A stretch of 64,000 bases of DNA from JADKIH01 sp031417555 (lineage in GTDB: Bacteria > Bacteroidota > Bacteroidia > AKYH767-A > 2013-40CM-41-45): assembly GCA_031417555.1 (NCBI GenBank), contig JANOVV010000009.1:3299-67298 (forward strand), written 5' to 3'. Each line of letters starts with the position of its first letter. Position 1 is the stretch's first letter. A model generated the notes under the pieces. It searched no databases, was not told the DNA's origin, and saw only the letters and a program-made list of their open reading frames with translations. Below are positions 61,442-64,000 of this stretch, piece by piece. The translations under genes were made by a program, and so were the position numbers.

Positions 61442-62101
61442 ATGAATTGGGATAAAATTGCTCCGATAATTATAAGTAGTGCTTCCTTTTTTGTTGCTCT
61501 TTCAATATTACTTATTTCATGGAAGTTATATAAAAACGCAGATGCAAAAAAAATGTTTGTCAAAAATCAGATTGATTGTCTTTGCAAGATGATAGCGGAA
61601 ATGAGAAAACATACTTTATATATTTCACATATAGATTTTGAAAGTAGGATAAGAACTTTTGAAACTAAAATTGTAGATATTAAATCGTTCCTTAATGATA
61701 AAAATAAATATTTACCATTATTGATGAAAGATAATTCAATATACATTGATTATTCATTCTTAAAAAGATTAAAGTTCATTGATTATAAAGACGAAATTTT
61801 CCTACCTAAAAAAATAGCAATCGAACTAAATAAATTTTATACTGGTTTGAGTTATTCAACAGGGGCTGAAAAAATAGATGGAAAAGGAAATATTATTTTT
61901 TTAAATGGTGGACTTGCACCAAATGAAACTGCTCATGGTTTGAGACTTTGGGAAAATATTTATTGGGCGAATCAATTTCCATACGAGAGAGATGTAAAAT
62001 ACTTCCTTAATCATTTTCTGACAATTCAACATATGTCTAAGAAATGGTTAGGAAAATATGGAATTGATTTAAACATAGATGATGTTGATCCAGTAGTATA
62101 A
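61442..62101 (+). CDS. Membrane-anchored protein of unknown function (pair member 2)
   Basis: 219 residues. An N-terminal helix at about 7-29 (IAPIIISSASFFVALSILLI) anchors a soluble body with aromatic-rich segments (LRLWENIYWANQFPYERD). No domain is recognised and no catalytic motif stands out. It follows pair member 1 after 28 bases. Likely island cargo. Confidence 0.6.
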   Translation: MNWDKIAPIIISSASFFVALSILLISWKLYKNADAKKMFVKNQIDCLCKMIAEMRKHTLYISHIDFESRIRTFETKIVDIKSFLNDKNKYLPLLMKDNSIYIDYSFLKRLKFIDYKDEIFLPKKIAIELNKFYTGLSYSTGAEKIDGKGNIIFLNGGLAPNETAHGLRLWENIYWANQFPYERDVKYFLNHFLTIQHMSKKWLGKYGIDLNIDDVDPVV

Positions 62102-62149
62102 TTATAGGATGGTTTTTTCAAACCGTATTTATCAAAGATTTTTACGTTG

Positions 62150-62317
62150 TTAAAATCGGAGCTGTATTACCCAACGGAGACTAAAATATAGAGTATTCAT
62201 ATCATAGAACAACCTACGAACTTTTGCAAGCTCATCAACTTTCTTTGTATTAGGTGCAATACTAAAAATTGTATTTTGATAGGTCTTTGCCATATCTAAT
62301 AATTCTTGTTTCGTCAT
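62150..62317 (-). CDS. Very small protein downstream of the methyltransferase
   Basis: 55 residues starting MTKQELLDMAKTYQ, mixed charged and hydrophobic helix, ending in a Trp/Leu-rich tail. It begins 12 bases after the methyltransferase stop on the same strand, a spacing typical of co-translated genes. No family is recognised; acceptance rests on spacing and composition only. Confidence 0.4.
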   Translation of the reverse strand: MTKQELLDMAKTYQNTIFSIAPNTKKVDELAKVRRLFYDMNTLYFSLRWVIQLRF

Positions 62318-62329
62318 GAGTTTAACTTT

Positions 62330-63046
62330 CTATTTCTTACTGCCAAAATACAAAATTCCTTCTTTGTTTGTTGCTGTGCTTAGAGCTATAGCTTTGCCGT
62401 GCTCCTCATATTTCTCGTACTCAAATAAAGAATATTCTATCATTTCAAAATCTTTGAATAGTTCTATGTAACACTCTTCAGTAAATGGAATTTGGTATCC
62501 CTTAATTGAATTACTATTTAGTTGATGATTCACCCTTGCATAAATCAAACCACCGGACTTTAGTTTGGCTATAGCTTTAGAAAAGAAATTCTCATCATTT
62601 TTCATCAAGTGGAGAATATTACTTAATATAAGATAATCACATTGCAAGTTTTTGTATTCCCTCAGTGTAAAAAAATTATCAATGTAATGACGATATAGCA
62701 AGGTGAAATTACTCACATACTCGTCTCCACTTAAAATGTTTTTCTTATCACCTTGTAACCAATCTGGGTTTTGTTCCAATGTATATTTGTATAGGTCATA
62801 CATAGAGTGACCGGTGCCTTTCGTTTGCTCGTTAACCCTAATATAATTACGGTCCACTCCAATGATATTTTCTATGCACTCATACCTGTGATACATTTCA
62901 TATAGAAAGTCAGGCAAGCCACAACCCAAATCAAGCACAATTAAGTTTCTTCTTTCTAAGAAAGTTTGAATTTTAGGATGCTCTCTATGTGCATTTAGGA
63001 TTGTATGAATATCGTGCACGTCATTATTGTAAAGCTTCAACTCCAT
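62330..63046 (-). CDS. Class I SAM-dependent methyltransferase
   Basis: 238 residues. Motif I is IVLDLGCGLPDFL (GxGxP-type SAM loop), motif II acid in IIGVDRNYIRV, and the motif IV region reads YLILSNILHLM followed by FFSKAIAKLKSGGLIYARV (motif VI). The substrate cannot be told; the long middle insert (about 75-125) is not a common one. It lies in the accessory region with a very small gene after it, so it may be part of a mobile modification or biosynthetic module. Confidence 0.8.
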   Translation of the reverse strand: MELKLYNNDVHDIHTILNAHREHPKIQTFLERRNLIVLDLGCGLPDFLYEMYHRYECIENIIGVDRNYIRVNEQTKGTGHSMYDLYKYTLEQNPDWLQGDKKNILSGDEYVSNFTLLYRHYIDNFFTLREYKNLQCDYLILSNILHLMKNDENFFSKAIAKLKSGGLIYARVNHQLNSNSIKGYQIPFTEECYIELFKDFEMIEYSLFEYEKYEEHGKAIALSTATNKEGILYFGSKK

Positions 63047-63142
63047 AGGAGAAAATAAACATTTCCGGTAAAGATACAGATTGCCTTAACATTATTGAAA
63101 TCGCCTTCGTACATGAATTATAACCAACTAAAATTATATCCA

Positions 63143-63365
63143 ATGACAAAAGAAACTAAACCAGTAAAAAGAATTTCACAAGAACAAGTTATGAATGACC
63201 TCGAAGACACAAAGAATAATATGAGAGACTTTACGATTGATAAAAAGAACAGGCGCATCTTGGTCTTCCGTTGCACATACGTTCAACACAGAGGGGTTCC
63301 GAACTGATCGCGGCTTAGAGTTTGAACCGACAACTGTAAAGCGCCTATACGAACTTGTGGCTTAA
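63143..63365 (+). pseudogene. Short gene apparently split by a frameshift
   Basis: From the ATG at 63143 one frame reads MTKETKPVKRISQEQVMNDL and runs to a stop at 63305-63307. From about 63243 another frame reads KRTGASWSSVAHTFNTEGFR and continues to VKRLYELVA and a stop at 63363. The second half resembles the end of serine-recombinase or HTH-type proteins (TEGFRTDRG...TTVKRLYEL). A one-base shift near 63240-63255 would join them into one protein of about 73 residues. Confidence 0.35.
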
Positions 63366-63393
63366 TTGACAGGTTAATTAATTTGAAGTTATG

Positions 63394-63426
63394 AACCTTT
63401 GATCATCAAGATCAGGGGTTTTTTGT
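63394..63426 (+). terminator. Intrinsic terminator
   Basis: 11-bp stem with two G-U pairs (63394-63404 with 63410-63420), ATCAA loop, then a T-rich tail. It would end transcription of the small split gene before it. Confidence 0.75.
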
Positions 63427-63458
63427 TGATTAAGAGTTATAACATCAAATAACAACCC

Positions 63459-63474
63459 TTTGCTAATTAGCAAA
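63459..63474. promoter_or_regulatory. Perfect 16-bp palindrome
   Basis: TTTGCTAATTAGCAAA, perfectly self-complementary, in the gap upstream of the last small gene. It may be an operator; no repressor gene is adjacent. Confidence 0.35.
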
Positions 63475-63611
63475 TCAATATTGGTAAAGAGCCGTTATTT
63501 TTACTTGCGATTTAACAATGTCTAGTAACAATACACATAATAATATTAACCCAAATAGTGACCAGACCTCTTGTCCTTTAATGTAAGGTTATGAGAGTTT
63601 AACATTGCATC

Positions 63612-63827
63612 ATGTCATTAACAGTAATAAAATTTATACTAATAACCATGTCAATATTAGGAATGGCAACCCTCCTTGTCAGGAGCGTAAATTTTTTATT
63701 AAAATCATTAACAGAAACATGTGATCTAGTTGAAGGTCTGGAAAAGAGAAGAAAGAAATTTTATAAATGGATAAAGAAAATCTTTAAAAGAAAAAGACCG
63801 ACCCCAAGAAGAAAATCGGTCTTTTAG
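63612..63827 (+). CDS. Small membrane protein with basic tail
   Basis: 71 residues. One hydrophobic helix at about 5-30, then a short acidic patch and a strongly basic C-terminus (KKIFKRKRPTPRRKSVF). No family recognised. A hairpin terminator overlaps its last codons, which supports it as a real transcription unit. Confidence 0.5.
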   Translation: MSLTVIKFILITMSILGMATLLVRSVNFLLKSLTETCDLVEGLEKRRKKFYKWIKKIFKRKRPTPRRKSVF

Positions 63828-63829
63828 AA
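63791..63829 (+). terminator. Terminator overlapping the end of the last small gene
   Basis: 10-bp stem AAAAGACCGA/TCGGTCTTTT (63792-63801 with 63816-63825) and a 14-base loop; the 3' T-run includes the TAG stop codon. Confidence 0.7.
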
Positions 63830-64000
63830 AGAAAATTATTTTATTATAATGAAAAGAAATGATTATTCCGGTGATCCTATACCACCCATTCTGGATACTA
63901 AGCCACCCTCTTTTTCGGGTGATTGGATTTGACGGGTTAAAGTTATTTATTTTCTGGTTTGTTTTTTCTTCTTAATGATTCTCCTTTTAATTCAATTCGA

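Noticed and set aside
63850..63933. 27-codon frame starting ATGAAAAGAAATGAT at the end of the window
   Set aside because: Too short, and no conserved feature or promoter supports it.

Overview
The window comes from an AT-rich member of the Bacteroidota. The evidence is a short primary sigma factor lacking region 1.1, a type IX secretion C-terminal domain, a GWxTD-domain protein, repeated use of the Bacteroidota -7 promoter element TAnnTTTG, and a Sec/lipoprotein-type (clade II) nitrous oxide reductase. Nothing in the sequence fixes genus or species.

Region 1 (1-22.1 kb) is mostly chromosomal core: the end of pnp, rpoD, rpe, an AlaDH/PNT-type dehydrogenase, trmD, rplS, a CoA-binding protein, an MFS carrier, tRNA-Ser(UGA), two glycosyltransferases around a GWxTD protein, a TPR hybrid histidine kinase, rnz, a T9SS cargo protein, a STAS protein, and a dinB-dnaE-type translesion pair. 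A 163-bp imperfect inverted repeat lies between rpe and the dehydrogenase.

Region 2 (22.1-31 kb) is a nitrous oxide respiration locus: lipoprotein cytochrome c, nosZ, a membrane-NosL fusion, nosD, nosF and nosY. It converges on a two-gene system of a PAS histidine kinase and a response regulator that fuses a receiver to a Crp/Fnr-type sensor and helix-turn-helix.

Region 3 (31-56.6 kb) is a low-oxygen or stress and energy block. It holds an ATP-cone/nuclease-like protein, a beta-CASP RNase-like protein, three two-domain universal stress proteins, an acetyl-CoA hydrolase/CoA-transferase, a catalytically degenerate serine-hydrolase homologue, an Mla-type lipid transport operon with an L,D-transpeptidase, a Na/Pi cotransporter, a P-type ATPase broken by an in-frame TAG, an Hsp20, a baeRF (Balon-like) protein, and hemA-hemC-hemN. 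The most interesting signal is a shared promoter layout. Palindromes of the form ATGAT-N4-ATCAT lie upstream of nos, hsp20, hemA, the baeRF/USP pair, the kinase/regulator pair, the ATPase and the Mla operon. In the best cases they sit at a fixed distance (28.5-30.5 nt from centre to the -7 T) from the -7 element. This suggests one Fnr-like regulon, probably run by the Crp-type response regulator encoded in its middle.

Region 4 (56.6-64 kb) is accessory DNA. A sequence resembling a tRNA 3' end is followed by an intact tyrosine recombinase, a diverged fragment of a second recombinase, 10-bp tandem repeats, small unrecognised proteins (two of them membrane-anchored and adjacent), a methyltransferase and several broken or very short reading frames. 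The far end of this island is outside the window.
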